Below are positions 18,173 through 27,179 of a stretch of 64,000 nucleotides of DNA, piece after piece. A program made the translations under genes and the position numbers. The notes beneath the pieces are model-generated. The model saw only the letters and a program-made list of their open reading frames with translations, was not told the DNA's origin and did not search any database. Location of the stretch: the NCBI RefSeq assembly GCF_016834455.1, contig NZ_CP069213.1, positions 2,108,501 to 2,172,500 on the forward strand, written 5' to 3'. Each line of letters starts with the position of its first letter. The first letter of the stretch is position 1. This stretch comes from Shewanella litorisediminis. GTDB lineage: Bacteria; Pseudomonadota; Gammaproteobacteria; Enterobacterales; Shewanellaceae.

Positions 18173-18826
18173 TTGGCGATGCAAAAATCCATCATCAAAA
18201 ACGGACTCCTGTTAAGTGGCTTTGCCCTTGTCTGTACCGCCGCCGTGGCGCTGGTTAACGAGGCCACCAAAGACAGGATTGCCGAGCAGCAGCGGCTTGA
18301 GCTGACCCGCATTCTGCATCAGATAGTGCCCGATGAACTTCACGACAACGATCTCGGCGCAAGCTGTATTCTCGTTCATAATCCCGAAGCGCTCGGCACC
18401 GATGAGCCCATGCCAGTTTATCTGGCAAGTACCGCCACTGAGCCGGTAGCGCTGGCCATCGAGACCATTGCGCCCGATGGTTATAACGGCAATATTCGCC
18501 TCATCATTGGAGTCGACCTTGATGGCAAGGTGCTGGGTGTGCGAACCCTCACCCATCAGGAAACACCTGGGCTTGGTGATAAAATCGAGCTGCGTAAGTC
18601 CAACTGGGTGCTGTCGTTCAACGATAAGGTTTTTTCTGACAAGGCAACTGACCGCTGGAAGGTGAAAAAGGACGGCGGTGACTTTGACCAGTTCACAGGT
18701 GCCACCATCACCCCAAGAGCCTACCTTAAAGCGGTGAGCCGTACCCTGACGTTCGTCAATGCCAATCAGGCAGCGTGGTTTAAACGACCACTTGGCTGTG
18801 ATAACGGAGCCAATGCAGATGAGTAA
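18173..18826 (+). CDS. rnfG: Rnf complex subunit G
   Basis: 217-residue subunit with one N-terminal membrane helix (about residues 8-27) and a periplasmic FMN-binding domain. The covalent FMN site is the S/TGAT-x-T motif, here '[11 protein letters not shown]' near residue 177. The '[13 protein letters not shown]' stretch is also characteristic. The presumed start at 18173 is a non-ATG codon in 'GGCG ATG' context; an ATG at 18179 (MQKSIIKNG) with GGAATTGGCG upstream is equally good. It overlaps rnfE by eight bases. Confidence 0.95.
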   Translation: MAMQKSIIKNGLLLSGFALVCTAAVALVNEATKDRIAEQQRLELTRILHQIVPDELHDNDLGASCILVHNPEALGTDEPMPVYLASTATEPVALAIETIAPDGYNGNIRLIIGVDLDGKVLGVRTLTHQETPGLGDKIELRKSNWVLSFNDKVFSDKATDRWKVKKDGGDFDQFTGATITPRAYLKAVSRTLTFVNANQAAWFKRPLGCDNGANADE

Positions 18827-19517
18827 TTACAAAGAGATTGCCTGGCAAGGGCTTTGGAAAAATAACCCTGGACTGGTACAGCTTTTAGGCCTTTGCCCAC
18901 TGCTTGCAGTAACCGCAACCCTGACCAATGCCCTGGGACTCGGGCTTGCCACCGTTGCCGTGTTGATTGGCTCAAACGTGCTCGTGTCGCTGGTGCGTGA
19001 ATTTGTGCCCAAGGAAATTCGCATTCCCGTGTTTGTGATGATCATCGCTGCCCTGGTAACAGTAGTGCAGCTTGTTATCAACGCCTATGCATACGGTCTT
19101 TATTTGTCTCTGGGTATATTCCTGCCGCTCATTGTGACCAACTGCGTCATCATAGGCCGCGCCGAAGCCTTCGCATCCAGAAACAGTTTGGGCGCCGCCG
19201 CCTTTGATGGTTTGATGATGGGCACGGGCTTTACTGCGGTGCTCGCTGTCCTTGGCGCAGTGCGGGAAATCCTTGGGCAAGGCACCCTGTTTGATGGCGC
19301 AGATCTGCTGCTCGGCGACTGGGCCGCCTCTCTTCGTATCGAGCTTTGGCAGGTTGATAACAGCTTTTTGTTGGCCATGCTGCCACCCGGCGCGTTTATC
19401 GCCATGGGTTTGCTGATTGCGGTTAAAAATGTCATTGACAAGCGCCTGGAAGCGAAAAAGCCGGCTCCTGAGTCCGCTCCTGCCATCACCCGTGCCAGGA
19501 TAACCAAAGTAGGCTGA
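18819..19517 (+). CDS. rnfE: Rnf complex subunit E
   Basis: 232-residue integral membrane subunit, homologous to RnfA and inserted in the opposite orientation. The N-terminus [18 protein letters not shown] is typical, as are '[11 protein letters not shown]'-type and '[19 protein letters not shown]' motifs with the membrane iron-sulfur cysteines. The start at 18819 is chosen over upstream codons because GGAG lies nine bases before it. It overlaps rnfG by eight bases. Last subunit of rnfABCDGE; nth follows after 31 bases. Confidence 0.96.
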   Translation: MSNYKEIAWQGLWKNNPGLVQLLGLCPLLAVTATLTNALGLGLATVAVLIGSNVLVSLVREFVPKEIRIPVFVMIIAALVTVVQLVINAYAYGLYLSLGIFLPLIVTNCVIIGRAEAFASRNSLGAAAFDGLMMGTGFTAVLAVLGAVREILGQGTLFDGADLLLGDWAASLRIELWQVDNSFLLAMLPPGAFIAMGLLIAVKNVIDKRLEAKKPAPESAPAITRARITKVG

Positions 19518-19548
19518 GTAAAGCAGGCCAAGTAAGGTAAGAAAATCC

Positions 19549-20190
19549 GTGAATGACCAAAAGCGAGTGGAAATTTTGACCCGGCTCAGGGCCAATAATC
19601 CCAAACCCGAAACTGAGCTTAACTTTTCTTCCCCCTTTGAATTGCTCGTGGCGGTTACCCTGTCGGCGCAGGCAACCGATGTCAGCGTCAATAAAGCCAC
19701 CGATAAGCTGTTTCCGGTGGCCAATACCCCACAAGCCATTGTCGACCTCGGGGTCGAGGGGCTCAAGGAGTACATCAAAACCATTGGGCTTTTTAATAAC
19801 AAAGCCATCAACGTGGTGAAGCTGTCGCAAATTCTGTTGGATAAACACGGCGGCGAAGTACCGGCAGATCGTGAGGCCCTGGAAGCCCTGCCCGGTGTGG
19901 GCAGAAAAACTGCCAATGTGGTGCTTAACACTGCCTTTGGCTGGCCTACCATTGCTGTGGATACCCATATCTTTCGTATGGCAAACCGCACCAAGTTTGC
20001 GCCCGGCAAAAACGTGGTAGAGGTAGAAGAGCGGATGCTCAAGGTGGTACCGGCAGAATTTAAAGTGGACGTACACCACTGGTTTATCCTCCACGGCCGC
20101 TATACCTGTCTGGCTCGTAAGCCCCGCTGTGGCAGCTGCATGATAGAAGATTTATGCGAATTCAAGGACAAGGTTTACCCTGATGAGTAA
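19549..20190 (+). CDS. nth: Endonuclease III
   Basis: Base-excision repair glycosylase/AP lyase for oxidised pyrimidines. 213 residues as in E. coli. The helix-hairpin-helix LPGVGRKTANVV (about 112-123) carries the catalytic lysine, 'VDTHIFR' the catalytic aspartate, and the C-terminus the 4Fe-4S cluster C-x6-C-x2-C-x5-C (CLARKPRCGSCMIEDLC). The start is GTG at 19549 preceded by AAGGTAAG. nth closes the rnf operon, an arrangement also seen in E. coli, and ends before the terminator at 20208-20244. Confidence 0.97.
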   Translation: MNDQKRVEILTRLRANNPKPETELNFSSPFELLVAVTLSAQATDVSVNKATDKLFPVANTPQAIVDLGVEGLKEYIKTIGLFNNKAINVVKLSQILLDKHGGEVPADREALEALPGVGRKTANVVLNTAFGWPTIAVDTHIFRMANRTKFAPGKNVVEVEERMLKVVPAEFKVDVHHWFILHGRYTCLARKPRCGSCMIEDLCEFKDKVYPDE

Positions 20191-20207
20191 CCCGGGAACC
20201 TTAAATG

Positions 20208-20244
20208 AAAAACGCCGCGAACTGTTGCCAGTTGCGGCGTTTTT
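20208..20244. terminator. Bidirectional terminator between nth and the small membrane protein gene
   Basis: AAAAACGCCGC (20208-20218) and GCGGCGTTTTT (20234-20244) form an 11-bp stem with a 15-base loop. Both strands end in a T run, so it can terminate nth and the convergent small gene. Confidence 0.85.
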
Positions 20245-20257
20245 CGTAAAAAGCGGC

Positions 20258-20341
20258 TTAAAACATGGAGGTTGCAAACGCGGCGAAGAACAGTCCAATC
20301 ACAGCCACAGTGCCCACAGCCATTTTCAGTTCAGTTTTCAT
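20258..20341 (-). CDS. YnhF-like 27-residue membrane peptide
   Basis: A 27-codon gene read from ATG at 20341. An optimal ribosome binding site (AAGGAGA) lies six bases upstream and a terminator (20208-20244) directly downstream, so it has a complete gene layout despite its size. The product starts MKTELKMAVGTVAVIGL and continues as one hydrophobic helix ending ...FATSMF, with two lysines at the N-terminus, consistent with a single-span inner-membrane protein. The start 'M-x-T-x-LK' and the helix resemble the small E. coli YnhF protein; the function of that family is unknown. It is convergent with nth and divergent from gloA. Confidence 0.8.
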   Translation of the reverse strand: MKTELKMAVGTVAVIGLFFAAFATSMF

Positions 20342-20469
20342 CTTCTTCTCCTTTGGTGAACTTATCGACCATTATCCGATGCCATTGTGGCTTTAGCCAA
20401 CACCACACCGTCAAACTGTGAGTTGCTTCAGATTTCTCCTTTTGCTCCCAGTAAGCTGTACGTTTTTGC

Positions 20470-20475
20470 TATACT
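20470..20475 (+). promoter_or_regulatory. Probable extended -10 promoter of gloA
   Basis: TATACT preceded by TGC forms an extended -10 (TGCTATACT), 35 bases before the gloA start. No good -35 hexamer is present at the usual distance. Confidence 0.5.
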
Positions 20476-20509
20476 GGCCGCCAACTTAATGCCGTTAAAG
20501 GAACCCCAA

Positions 20510-20920
20510 ATGTCTCAAATTCTCCATACCATGGTTCGGGTTGCCAATCTTGATAAGTCCATCGCCTTCTACACAGAGGTGCTGGGCATGACGCTGCTGC
20601 GCACCTCCGAAAATCCCGATTACCGTTATTCACTGGCTTTTGTGGGCTATGGTGAAGAAGCCAAGGGCGCCGCAGTGATTGAGCTGACCTGGAACTGGGA
20701 TACCGATAAATACGATCTGGGCACTGGTTTTGGCCATATCGCCATCGGTAAAGAAGATATTTACAAAGCCTGCGAAGACATCGCCAGGGCCGGCGGTAAA
20801 GTCACCCGCGCCCCCGGGCCTGTTGCCGGTGGCACCACAGAAATCGCCTTCGTGGAAGACCCCGATGGTTACAAGATTGAGCTCATCCAGATGAAATCCG
20901 CCATGCATGGCCTTGGCTGA
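20510..20920 (+). CDS. gloA: Lactoylglutathione lyase (glyoxalase I)
   Basis: Converts the hemithioacetal of methylglyoxal and glutathione to S-lactoylglutathione. 136 residues with the vicinal oxygen chelate fold; the N-terminus '[18 protein letters not shown]' carries the first metal histidine, followed by a glutamate in 'VIELTWNW', a histidine in 'GFGHIAIG' and a glutamate in 'YKIELIQ', the four ligands of the Ni/Zn site. The start at 20510 is set by AAAGGAA eight bases upstream; the frame extends further but without family residues. Confidence 0.96.
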   Translation: MSQILHTMVRVANLDKSIAFYTEVLGMTLLRTSENPDYRYSLAFVGYGEEAKGAAVIELTWNWDTDKYDLGTGFGHIAIGKEDIYKACEDIARAGGKVTRAPGPVAGGTTEIAFVEDPDGYKIELIQMKSAMHGLG

Positions 20921-20990
20921 TTTTACCGGGGCGAAGCTTACTGATTCTGGCTTTTGACACCCCAGTAAACATGTGATGAACTTCTGTAAT

Positions 20991-21103
20991 CGCCCATGCT
21001 TCTAGTTACCTCTTACTTGTGGTGAATAAGAAGGTCTCTTTTAGCATGGGCGTTATTCAGGCTATAGCCTCAAGGAACAATCACCACCGCCTTAGGCGGT
21101 GGT
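20991..21103. repeat. Palindromic relic, possibly an IS200/IS605-type end pair (PATE-like)
   Basis: Two hairpins in 113 bases. The first has 10-bp outer arms (CGCCCATGCT at 20991-21000 and AGCATGGGCG at 21043-21052) and an imperfect inner stem (ACCTCTTA ... TAAGAAGGT). The second is a perfect 9-bp stem, ACCACCGCC-TTA-GGCGGTGGT (21083-21103). A long imperfect hairpin followed by a short perfect one just before TTTAGGGATGACAA resembles the left and right ends of IS200/IS605 elements joined without a transposase. No transposase remnant is visible. Alternatively it is a REP-like extragenic element. Confidence 0.45.
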
Positions 21104-21117
21104 TTAGGGATGACAAT

Positions 21118-21144
21118 AAAAAAGCGCCCATTGGGCGCTTTTTT
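21118..21144. terminator. Bidirectional terminator
   Basis: AAAAAAGCGCCC (21118-21129), loop ATT, GGGCGCTTTTTT (21133-21144). It lies between gloA and the convergent TonB-dependent receptor gene and has T runs on both strands. Confidence 0.92.
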
Positions 21145-21172
21145 ATTTCTGCTTTAACGTGTCTGATAGTTA

Positions 21173-23692
21173 TCAGAACTTCATCGTCAGACCACCGTAG
21201 ATTTGACGACCGATGGTGTCAAATACTTCAGGGATGGTGCCGCCGTCGCTGCCGTTAGGCACGTAGGATGGCTCTTCATCGGTAAGGTTCTTCACACCCA
21301 GAGATACGGTGACATCGTCATTGATGAAGTAATTGGCAACCACGTTGTGGTACAGCACTGAGTCTACAGTCTCATTGCGGTCGCCCAGCCACTCGGTTTC
21401 ACCGATGAAACGGTTGTAGTACATCAAGCTCCAGTCAGCCTGGCCGGCCTGGATGCTGAAGTTGTTACGCACCTTGGCATAACCACCGAAGTTACCATCG
21501 ATGGTGCCTTCGTAGGCCACGTTATCCTGTTCGAATTCCAGCAGGTAGGTCAGATCGTTATTGATCTTCCAATCCAGGTTCAGGGCTTCGAAGTTGTAGG
21601 CCAGGTTGAAGTCGATACCACTGGTGTTCTGGCTGCCCACGTTGGTCAGCGGGTTTGTGAAGTTCGACAGATCGCCGTCTTGCGTGATCTTGAAGGTTTC
21701 ACAGGCACTCAGAATACCGGCATGACAGTCAACCAGTCCCTTCTGGGCGTCCAGACGGGTAATGGCGTTGGTCACGCGGAAGCGCCAGTAGTCCAGGGTC
21801 AGAGACAAACCGTCGATGTAGCTTGGTGAGTACACCAGGCCGGCAGTGTAAGACTCGGACTCTTCTGGCTTCAGATCGGGATCTGAGGTGTAGTTCACCA
21901 GAATTTGTGGGTCCTGCTCGTTGCCCCATGGGTCGTCCAGGTAATCGTAAGAACCTGTGTTACCACCGTACAGCTCAGCTACGTTAGGCGCACGGAAACC
22001 GGTCGCTGCTACGGTACGCAGCATCAGGTCATCAGTGGCTTCATAGGTCAGACCTACTTTCCAGGTAGAGGCTTTACCGAAGGTAGAGTAGTCATCGAAA
22101 CGCAGGGCGAATTCACCGGTCAGTTTCTCGGTGAAAGGGACGCTGACTTCCTGGTAGATAGAGAATACGTCGTAGTTACCATCAGTTGGGTCTTGCTGAG
22201 CTGCAGTACCATCACCGGCCACAATCACAGGATCGGGATTGTAGTAGCCGCTGTCGTAACGGTACTCAGCACCGATGGCGAAACCAACCGGACCTGCACT
22301 CAGGTCAAACAGTTCACCGCTCAGTACACCGGCAACCACATGCTGCTCGTTACCACCATCGTTACGCTCGGTGAAACCGATGTCGTTGATGATGTCCTGG
22401 GTCAGTGGCTGGCCGCTAAGCCAGGCATCCTGGTTGTTGTAAAATGAGTTTTCCATTTTTACGCGATTGATGGAGTTTTCGACCCAGGTCTCGGCCTTGT
22501 TCTTACCATAGGTGTAAGACAGATCCCAAGTCATGCCGGTATTGATATCCAGCGAACCTTGCAAGCCCAGAGAAGCTCGAAGGGTATCGGTATCCTGATT
22601 ATAGATACGTGGACCTACGTCATTAGTACGGCGACGGTAGTTAACACGGCCGGTGTCATCGGGCTTGATGCCGGCGGCCAACATATCGGCATCCAGCGTG
22701 ATGCAACGGGATAAATCGGCACCATCTTCACCGCATACGTCCAGCATGATGTCAGCAGGCTGAGCCGCCATTTGCTGATCAGATTTACGCTTGGTGTAGA
22801 GGATGTCACCGGTCAGCAGCAGGTCGTCACCGACTTCCTGAGTCATGTTGGCAAACAAGCTATAGCGTTTGCTTGGGGTTTGATACCAACTGTCCTGGGT
22901 AAAGTCGTAACCTGTGTCACGTTTAACCCAGTTACCGTTGGCGTCTTTTACCATACCGTTCAAAGAACCGGTTGGGATAAAGGAACTATTACCCGATTCG
23001 GTCCAGTCACGGTCGGCCTGGATCACACCACGGCGCTCAGAATAGGCGGCGCCAAAGGTGTAGTTGCCACCGTTATCGGTGTTGAAGCCATAAAGCATGC
23101 TCAGTTCGCCGCTTTCACCGTCACCCTTGTCGGTGCCGCTGCCGTTGAAGTCGAACTGGAAGCCTTCAAAATCTTTCTTGGTGATGATGTTCACCACACC
23201 GGCGATGGCGTCAGAGCCGTATACCGCAGATGCACCGTCTTTGAGGATTTCTACACGGGCAATCATGGCAACCGGGATAGAGTTCAAATCCACTGCGCTG
23301 TCAGCGCCTGAACCTGAGTTCACCATGCGGCGACCGTTCAGCAGTACCAGAGTACGCTCGGCGCCCATACCACGCAGGTCTACCTGCGCAACACCGTCAG
23401 CACCGTTGTTGGTGCTTGAACCTACGGCGGCACCCGCCATGGAGGTTTGAGCCTGCAGCATTTGGTCAACAGAGGTGAAGCCTTCTGCACGGATGGCATC
23501 GGCGCTGATCACTGTGACAGGAGAAGCAGTTTCCATATCCTGACGCTGGATACGTGAACCTGTTACCGCAATACGCTCTACATCTTTGGCTTGAGTTTCT
23601 TCAGCAAACGCTTGGCTGGACACGACAGCAGACGCACCAGTAGCCAGCAGTACGCAATTGACCGCCCAGGCGATTCTCGTGGTTTTTAACAT
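21173..23692 (-). CDS. TonB-dependent outer membrane receptor
   Basis: 839-residue outer-membrane transporter. A signal peptide ends at about residue 30 (SSQAFA), followed by a TonB-box-like segment (DVERIAVTGSRI), the plug domain (about 50-170, with 'LRGMGAERTLVLLNGRRM' split over motifs and 'VEILKDGASAVYGSDAIAGVVNI'), and a 22-strand barrel ending in the outer-membrane insertion signal YGGLTMKF with terminal Phe. The plug most resembles the large group of Shewanella/Alteromonas receptors that take up organic substrates rather than classic siderophore receptors; the substrate is unknown. It stands alone with a 400-base leader that contains a perfect CRP site, pointing to catabolite control. 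Confidence 0.92.
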   Translation of the reverse strand: MLKTTRIAWAVNCVLLATGASAVVSSQAFAEETQAKDVERIAVTGSRIQRQDMETASPVTVISADAIRAEGFTSVDQMLQAQTSMAGAAVGSSTNNGADGVAQVDLRGMGAERTLVLLNGRRMVNSGSGADSAVDLNSIPVAMIARVEILKDGASAVYGSDAIAGVVNIITKKDFEGFQFDFNGSGTDKGDGESGELSMLYGFNTDNGGNYTFGAAYSERRGVIQADRDWTESGNSSFIPTGSLNGMVKDANGNWVKRDTGYDFTQDSWYQTPSKRYSLFANMTQEVGDDLLLTGDILYTKRKSDQQMAAQPADIMLDVCGEDGADLSRCITLDADMLAAGIKPDDTGRVNYRRRTNDVGPRIYNQDTDTLRASLGLQGSLDINTGMTWDLSYTYGKNKAETWVENSINRVKMENSFYNNQDAWLSGQPLTQDIINDIGFTERNDGGNEQHVVAGVLSGELFDLSAGPVGFAIGAEYRYDSGYYNPDPVIVAGDGTAAQQDPTDGNYDVFSIYQEVSVPFTEKLTGEFALRFDDYSTFGKASTWKVGLTYEATDDLMLRTVAATGFRAPNVAELYGGNTGSYDYLDDPWGNEQDPQILVNYTSDPDLKPEESESYTAGLVYSPSYIDGLSLTLDYWRFRVTNAITRLDAQKGLVDCHAGILSACETFKITQDGDLSNFTNPLTNVGSQNTSGIDFNLAYNFEALNLDWKINNDLTYLLEFEQDNVAYEGTIDGNFGGYAKVRNNFSIQAGQADWSLMYYNRFIGETEWLGDRNETVDSVLYHNVVANYFINDDVTVSLGVKNLTDEEPSYVPNGSDGGTIPEVFDTIGRQIYGGLTMKF

Positions 23693-24097
23693 GATTTAAC
23701 TCCCTGCTTGTTTTGACTGCGCCTGTAAGATTTTGAATTTGGCGCAGCCCCGATACTCGCCAAGCAGCGGAAAATCGTCAAACCCTCAAATATTTAACAT
23801 TTCATTTCCAATGAAACGCTTATGTTCGAGTATGTTTTCCATTTTGTATGCCATATTGTTTTGATTTTGTTTATTCGTGAATAGCTATTCAAATATGCAG
23901 TTACAGTCTGTCACAAGCGCTCATGTCACCAGCAAACCGACTACCTGCCCGTTAACAATGCAAAGGTTCATTTATGTGATCGCGATCACACTCTTTCTGT
24001 GACTGATATCGCTTAAATCGTTTAAATCGGTGGCGTTGATAACGAAATCAACCGCGTCTGTTAATGAATAGCAAAGGACATAAACCCTTGTCGTATA
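23693..24097 (-). promoter_or_regulatory. Long AT-rich control region of the TonB receptor gene
   Basis: About 405 bases without a gene. It holds a perfect CRP site (23975-23990), a perfect 14-bp palindrome TGAATAGCTATTCA (23878-23891) and an inverted repeat TTTCATT-TCC-AATGAAA (23800-23816), plus a 10-base-period repeat of TTAAATCG near 24010. These are candidate operators for one or more local regulators. No convincing -35/-10 pair was fixed. Confidence 0.55.
23975..23990 (-). promoter_or_regulatory. Perfect CRP binding site
   Basis: TGTGATCGCGATCACA matches the CRP consensus TGTGA-N6-TCACA exactly and is a full palindrome. It lies 283 bases upstream of the TonB receptor start. The gene on the other side (ruvB) is convergent and ends before it, so the receptor gene is the only likely target. 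Confidence 0.8.
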
Positions 24098-24125
24098 AAA
24101 AAAGAGACCCTGAGGTCTCTTTTTT
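24098..24125. terminator. Rho-independent terminator after ruvB
   Basis: AAAAAAGAGACC (24098-24109), loop CTGA, GGTCTCTTTTTT (24114-24125). On the minus strand it lies 24 bases after the ruvB stop and ends the yebC-ruvCAB operon. Confidence 0.9.
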
Positions 24126-24148
24126 ACGCAATCATTACGGTTACTTAA

Positions 24149-25153
24149 TCAGTCGGGTTTGATGAGGTCAAAATGGCTGTATGCCCGCGCCGTAGCGATA
24201 CGCCCTCGCGGCGTGCGCTGCACAAAACCCTGCTGAATAAGAAACGGCTCAAGTACATCTTCGATGGTTTCCCGCTCTTCGCCGATGGCAGCAGCCAGGT
24301 TATCAAGCCCCACAGGACCGCCCATAAACTTATCGATAATGGCGAGCAACAGCTTGCGGTCCATATAATCAAAACCTTCGCTGTCGACATCAAGTAAATC
24401 CAGTGCGGACTGGGCAACGGCGCGGCTGATGGCGCCATCGTGCTTCACTTCGGCAAAGTCGCGCACCCGGCGCAGCAAACGGTTGGCAATACGGGGCGTG
24501 CCGCGGCTGCGACGGGCTATTTCTTCGGCGCCGCCCTCGTCCATAGGCACGTCCATCACCTTGGCCGAGCGGGCCACAATGGATGACAGGTCGCGCACAT
24601 TGTAAAACTCAAGCCGCAGCGGAATACCGAAACGGGCCCTTAGCGGCGATGTGAGCGAGCCTGCGCGGGTCGTTGCGCCCACCAAAGTAAAGGGAGGCAA
24701 GTCCAGCTTGATGGAGCGGGCCGCAGGCCCCTCGCCTATCATGATATCCAGCTGATAGTCTTCCATCGCGGGATAGAGGATTTCCTCCACCACAGGACTT
24801 AAGCGGTGGATTTCATCGATAAAGAGCACATCGCCTTCTTCAAGATTGGTGAGCAGCGCCGCCAAATCGCCCGCTTTTTCAAGCACGGGCCCGGAGGTGG
24901 ACTTGATGTTCACCCCCATTTCGTTGGCAACGATATTGGCAAGGGTGGTCTTTCCCAGGCCCGGTGGGCCGTAGATCAGCATATGATCCAGAGCTTCGCC
25001 GCGTTTCCTCGCCGCTTCAATAAAGACTTTAAGCTGGGCGCGGGTATCGTCCTGCCCCGTGTATTCATCGAGCAGCTTTGGCCGCATGGCGCGGTCAATC
25101 ACATCTTCCTGACCCAGATCCTGGGGCTGAATAAGCCGGTCGGCCTCAATCAT
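24149..25153 (-). CDS. ruvB: Holliday junction branch migration ATPase RuvB
   Basis: 334-residue AAA+ motor that drives branch migration with RuvA. Walker [11 protein letters not shown] near residue 62, Walker B FIDEIHRL near residue 112, sensor and arginine-finger segment '[16 protein letters not shown]' near 160, and the C-terminal winged helix ([14 protein letters not shown]). Length and N-terminus match the family. It follows ruvA by 17 bases. Last gene of yebC-ruvC-ruvA-ruvB; no LexA site was found in this operon's upstream gap, unlike the SOS-regulated E. coli ruvAB. Confidence 0.98.
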   Translation of the reverse strand: MIEADRLIQPQDLGQEDVIDRAMRPKLLDEYTGQDDTRAQLKVFIEAARKRGEALDHMLIYGPPGLGKTTLANIVANEMGVNIKSTSGPVLEKAGDLAALLTNLEEGDVLFIDEIHRLSPVVEEILYPAMEDYQLDIMIGEGPAARSIKLDLPPFTLVGATTRAGSLTSPLRARFGIPLRLEFYNVRDLSSIVARSAKVMDVPMDEGGAEEIARRSRGTPRIANRLLRRVRDFAEVKHDGAISRAVAQSALDLLDVDSEGFDYMDRKLLLAIIDKFMGGPVGLDNLAAAIGEERETIEDVLEPFLIQQGFVQRTPRGRIATARAYSHFDLIKPD

Positions 25154-25170
25154 GGTATTCCTCTTTCACC

Positions 25171-25788
25171 TTAGAGCATGGACTTGAGTGCAGCCTTGAT
25201 AAGCTGCTCGGGATCCATGCCCTCCTTAAAGGCACTGGATACGGCCTTGCTGGCCTGCTGTGGCTTGTAACCGAGTGACAAGAGTGCGGCAATGGCATCT
25301 TCTTCCACCGTGGCAGCCACAGGCGCCGGGGTGAAGTTGCTCTTGAGCACAAACTCCCTTTCGGCGCCCATGGAAGCCTCCATCAGGCTCTTGAGTTTAT
25401 CGCGCATTTCAACCAGCAGACGCTCGGCGGTCTTTTTACCCACGCCGGGCAGCTTAATCAGGGTCGCGATATCGTCGCGCTCGAGACAGCCGATAAATTC
25501 CTTGGCGGTCATGCCCGACAGAATGGTGAGCGCAAGCTTGGGGCCAACACCATTGGCCTTGATAAGCAGACGAAACAGCGAGCGCTCTTCCTTGTGGATA
25601 AAGCCATACAGTAGCTGGGCATCTTCGCGGACAACAAAGTGGGTATAAACGATAACCTCGGCGCCCGGCAGTGGCAGCTCGTAAAAGGAGGTCAGCGGCA
25701 TTTGCAGCTCGTAGCCGACACCGCCCACATCAATCAATACCTCAGGGGCGTGTTTCTCAACCAAAATGCCCTTTAAACGACCTATCAT
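25171..25788 (-). CDS. ruvA: Holliday junction branch migration protein RuvA
   Basis: 205-residue junction-binding subunit. The N-terminal OB fold starts [12 protein letters not shown], two helix-hairpin-helix motifs follow ([12 protein letters not shown] and [13 protein letters not shown], about 72-130), and the C-terminal domain III ([19 protein letters not shown]) contacts RuvB. The start at 25788 overlaps the ruvC stop in an ATGA and gives the normal length; the frame is open 25 codons further upstream inside ruvC but those residues are not RuvA-like. Confidence 0.98.
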   Translation of the reverse strand: MIGRLKGILVEKHAPEVLIDVGGVGYELQMPLTSFYELPLPGAEVIVYTHFVVREDAQLLYGFIHKEERSLFRLLIKANGVGPKLALTILSGMTAKEFIGCLERDDIATLIKLPGVGKKTAERLLVEMRDKLKSLMEASMGAEREFVLKSNFTPAPVAATVEEDAIAALLSLGYKPQQASKAVSSAFKEGMDPEQLIKAALKSML

Positions 25789-26306
25789 CTGTATCTTCCG
25801 TATGTTCTGACACTGGCGCGCCCACCGAGGGCCACCAGACTTTGATGGGTGTGATAATGACACATGGCAACCGCCAGTGCATCTGCCGCGTCGGCCTGGG
25901 GCGCTGCGGGCAGTTTCAGCATCTGCTGCACCATATGCTGCACCTGGGCCTTTTGCGCCCTACCTGTGCCCACCACGGCGTTTTTAATTTGCGTTGCGCT
26001 GTATTCGGCTACCGGCAAGCCTGCCACTGTGGCCGCCACAATGGCGGCGCCCCTCGCCTGACCGAGCTTCAATGCCGAGTCGGCATTTTTGGCCATAAAC
26101 ACCCGCTCGATGGCAAACTGGCTTGGCTGGTACTGGCGGATAATTTCCTGTAGACCATCGAAAATTTGCTTAAGCCTGTCGGGCAGTTCATCCGATGAGG
26201 TGCGAATACAACCGCTGCCAAGGTAGAGCTGATGCCGGCCCTGACACTGGATAATGCCATAACCTGTAATGCGTGAACCCGGGTCGACCCCTAAAATAAT
26301 GGCCAT
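25785..26306 (-). CDS. ruvC: Crossover junction endodeoxyribonuclease RuvC
   Basis: 173-residue Holliday junction resolvase of the RNase H fold. Catalytic acidic residues are visible in '[14 protein letters not shown]' (Asp7), '[10 protein letters not shown]' (Glu near 67) and '[13 protein letters not shown]' (Asp pair near 140). It cuts junctions migrated by RuvAB. It follows yebC by three bases and overlaps ruvA by four. Confidence 0.98.
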   Translation of the reverse strand: MAIILGVDPGSRITGYGIIQCQGRHQLYLGSGCIRTSSDELPDRLKQIFDGLQEIIRQYQPSQFAIERVFMAKNADSALKLGQARGAAIVAATVAGLPVAEYSATQIKNAVVGTGRAQKAQVQHMVQQMLKLPAAPQADAADALAVAMCHYHTHQSLVALGGRASVRTYGRYR

Positions 26307-26309
26307 GGA

Positions 26310-27056
26310 CTATTCCAGCGTCTCCATCACCTCATCGGGGATGTCGGCGTTGTGGTAAACCTCCTGCACATCGTCATGATCTTCGAGCTGATCGATAAGC
26401 CGCAGGAATTTGGGGGCGGTTTCGGCATCCAGCAGCGCCCGCGTGGATGGCACCATGGTCACTTCTGCGTTAACCGAGGCAAAACCGGCACCATCGAGGG
26501 CGTCTTTCACCGCACCAAAATCTTCAGGAGTGGTGTACACATCGGCGCTGCCATCATCATTGATGACCACATCATCGGCGCCACCTTCGAGTGCGGCTTC
26601 CATAATGGCATCTTCATCTGTGCCGGGCTCAAAACTAATTACCCCGCGTTTGGTAAAGAGATACGCCACCGAGCCATCGGTGCCAAGATTACCGCCGGAC
26701 TTGTTAAAGGCGTTGCGCACCCCGGTCACCGCGCGGTTGCGGTTATCCGTCATGCACTCGACCATCACGGCGGTGCCACCGGGGCCGTAGCCTTCGTAGA
26801 TGAGGGTTTCCAGGTTGTCGCCATCGAGCTCACCGGCGCCGCGCTTCACCGCGCGCTCCACTGTGTCACGGGTCATATTGGCTGACAGGGCTTTATCGAT
26901 GGCGGCGCGCAGGCGGGGGTTGGCATCGGCGTCTGAACCACCTTCCCGGGCTGAAACAACCAGCTCACGGATAAGTTTGGTAAAGAGTTTGCCGCGCTTG
27001 GCGTCCTGGGCGGCTTTACGGTGTCGGATGTTGGCCCACTTGCTGTGACCTGCCAT
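26310..27056 (-). CDS. yebC: YebC/PmpR family protein (translation or transcription factor)
   Basis: 248-residue cytoplasmic protein of the YebC/TACO1 family. N-terminus [22 protein letters not shown] split across the family signature, with the acidic domain II/III region '[14 protein letters not shown]' near residue 90. Family members have been described as DNA-binding regulators and, more recently, as ribosome factors that ease translation of proline stretches; which applies here is not visible. The start at 27056 is fixed by AAGGAGA eight bases upstream. First gene of yebC-ruvCAB. Confidence 0.96.
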   Translation of the reverse strand: MAGHSKWANIRHRKAAQDAKRGKLFTKLIRELVVSAREGGSDADANPRLRAAIDKALSANMTRDTVERAVKRGAGELDGDNLETLIYEGYGPGGTAVMVECMTDNRNRAVTGVRNAFNKSGGNLGTDGSVAYLFTKRGVISFEPGTDEDAIMEAALEGGADDVVINDDGSADVYTTPEDFGAVKDALDGAGFASVNAEVTMVPSTRALLDAETAPKFLRLIDQLEDHDDVQEVYHNADIPDEVMETLE

Positions 27057-27136
27057 AGGGTTCTCCTTGAATTGCGGATAGACAACCACTGCCCAGACTA
27101 ACGGATAATGCTGATGGGACAAAATGCAGTGGCTGT

Positions 27137-27170
27137 AAAAACAGACCGAGGCATGTGCCCCGGTTTGTTT
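27137..27170 (-). terminator. Probable terminator after aspS
   Basis: On the minus strand ACCGGGGC-acat-GCCTCGGT forms an 8-bp stem (one G-T pair) followed by TCTGTTTTT, starting shortly after the aspS stop. Confidence 0.7.
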
Positions 27171-27179
27171 GTGACTCTA

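Noticed and set aside
21019..21258. A 79-codon plus-strand frame over the palindromic relic, as a transposase remnant.
   Set aside because: It runs through the hairpins, a terminator and into the 3' end of the receptor gene; the translation shows no transposase motif.
27134..27146. CTGT-N4-ACAG near yebC as a LexA site for ruv genes.
   Set aside because: Spacer of four instead of eight bases; it is part of the aspS terminator region.
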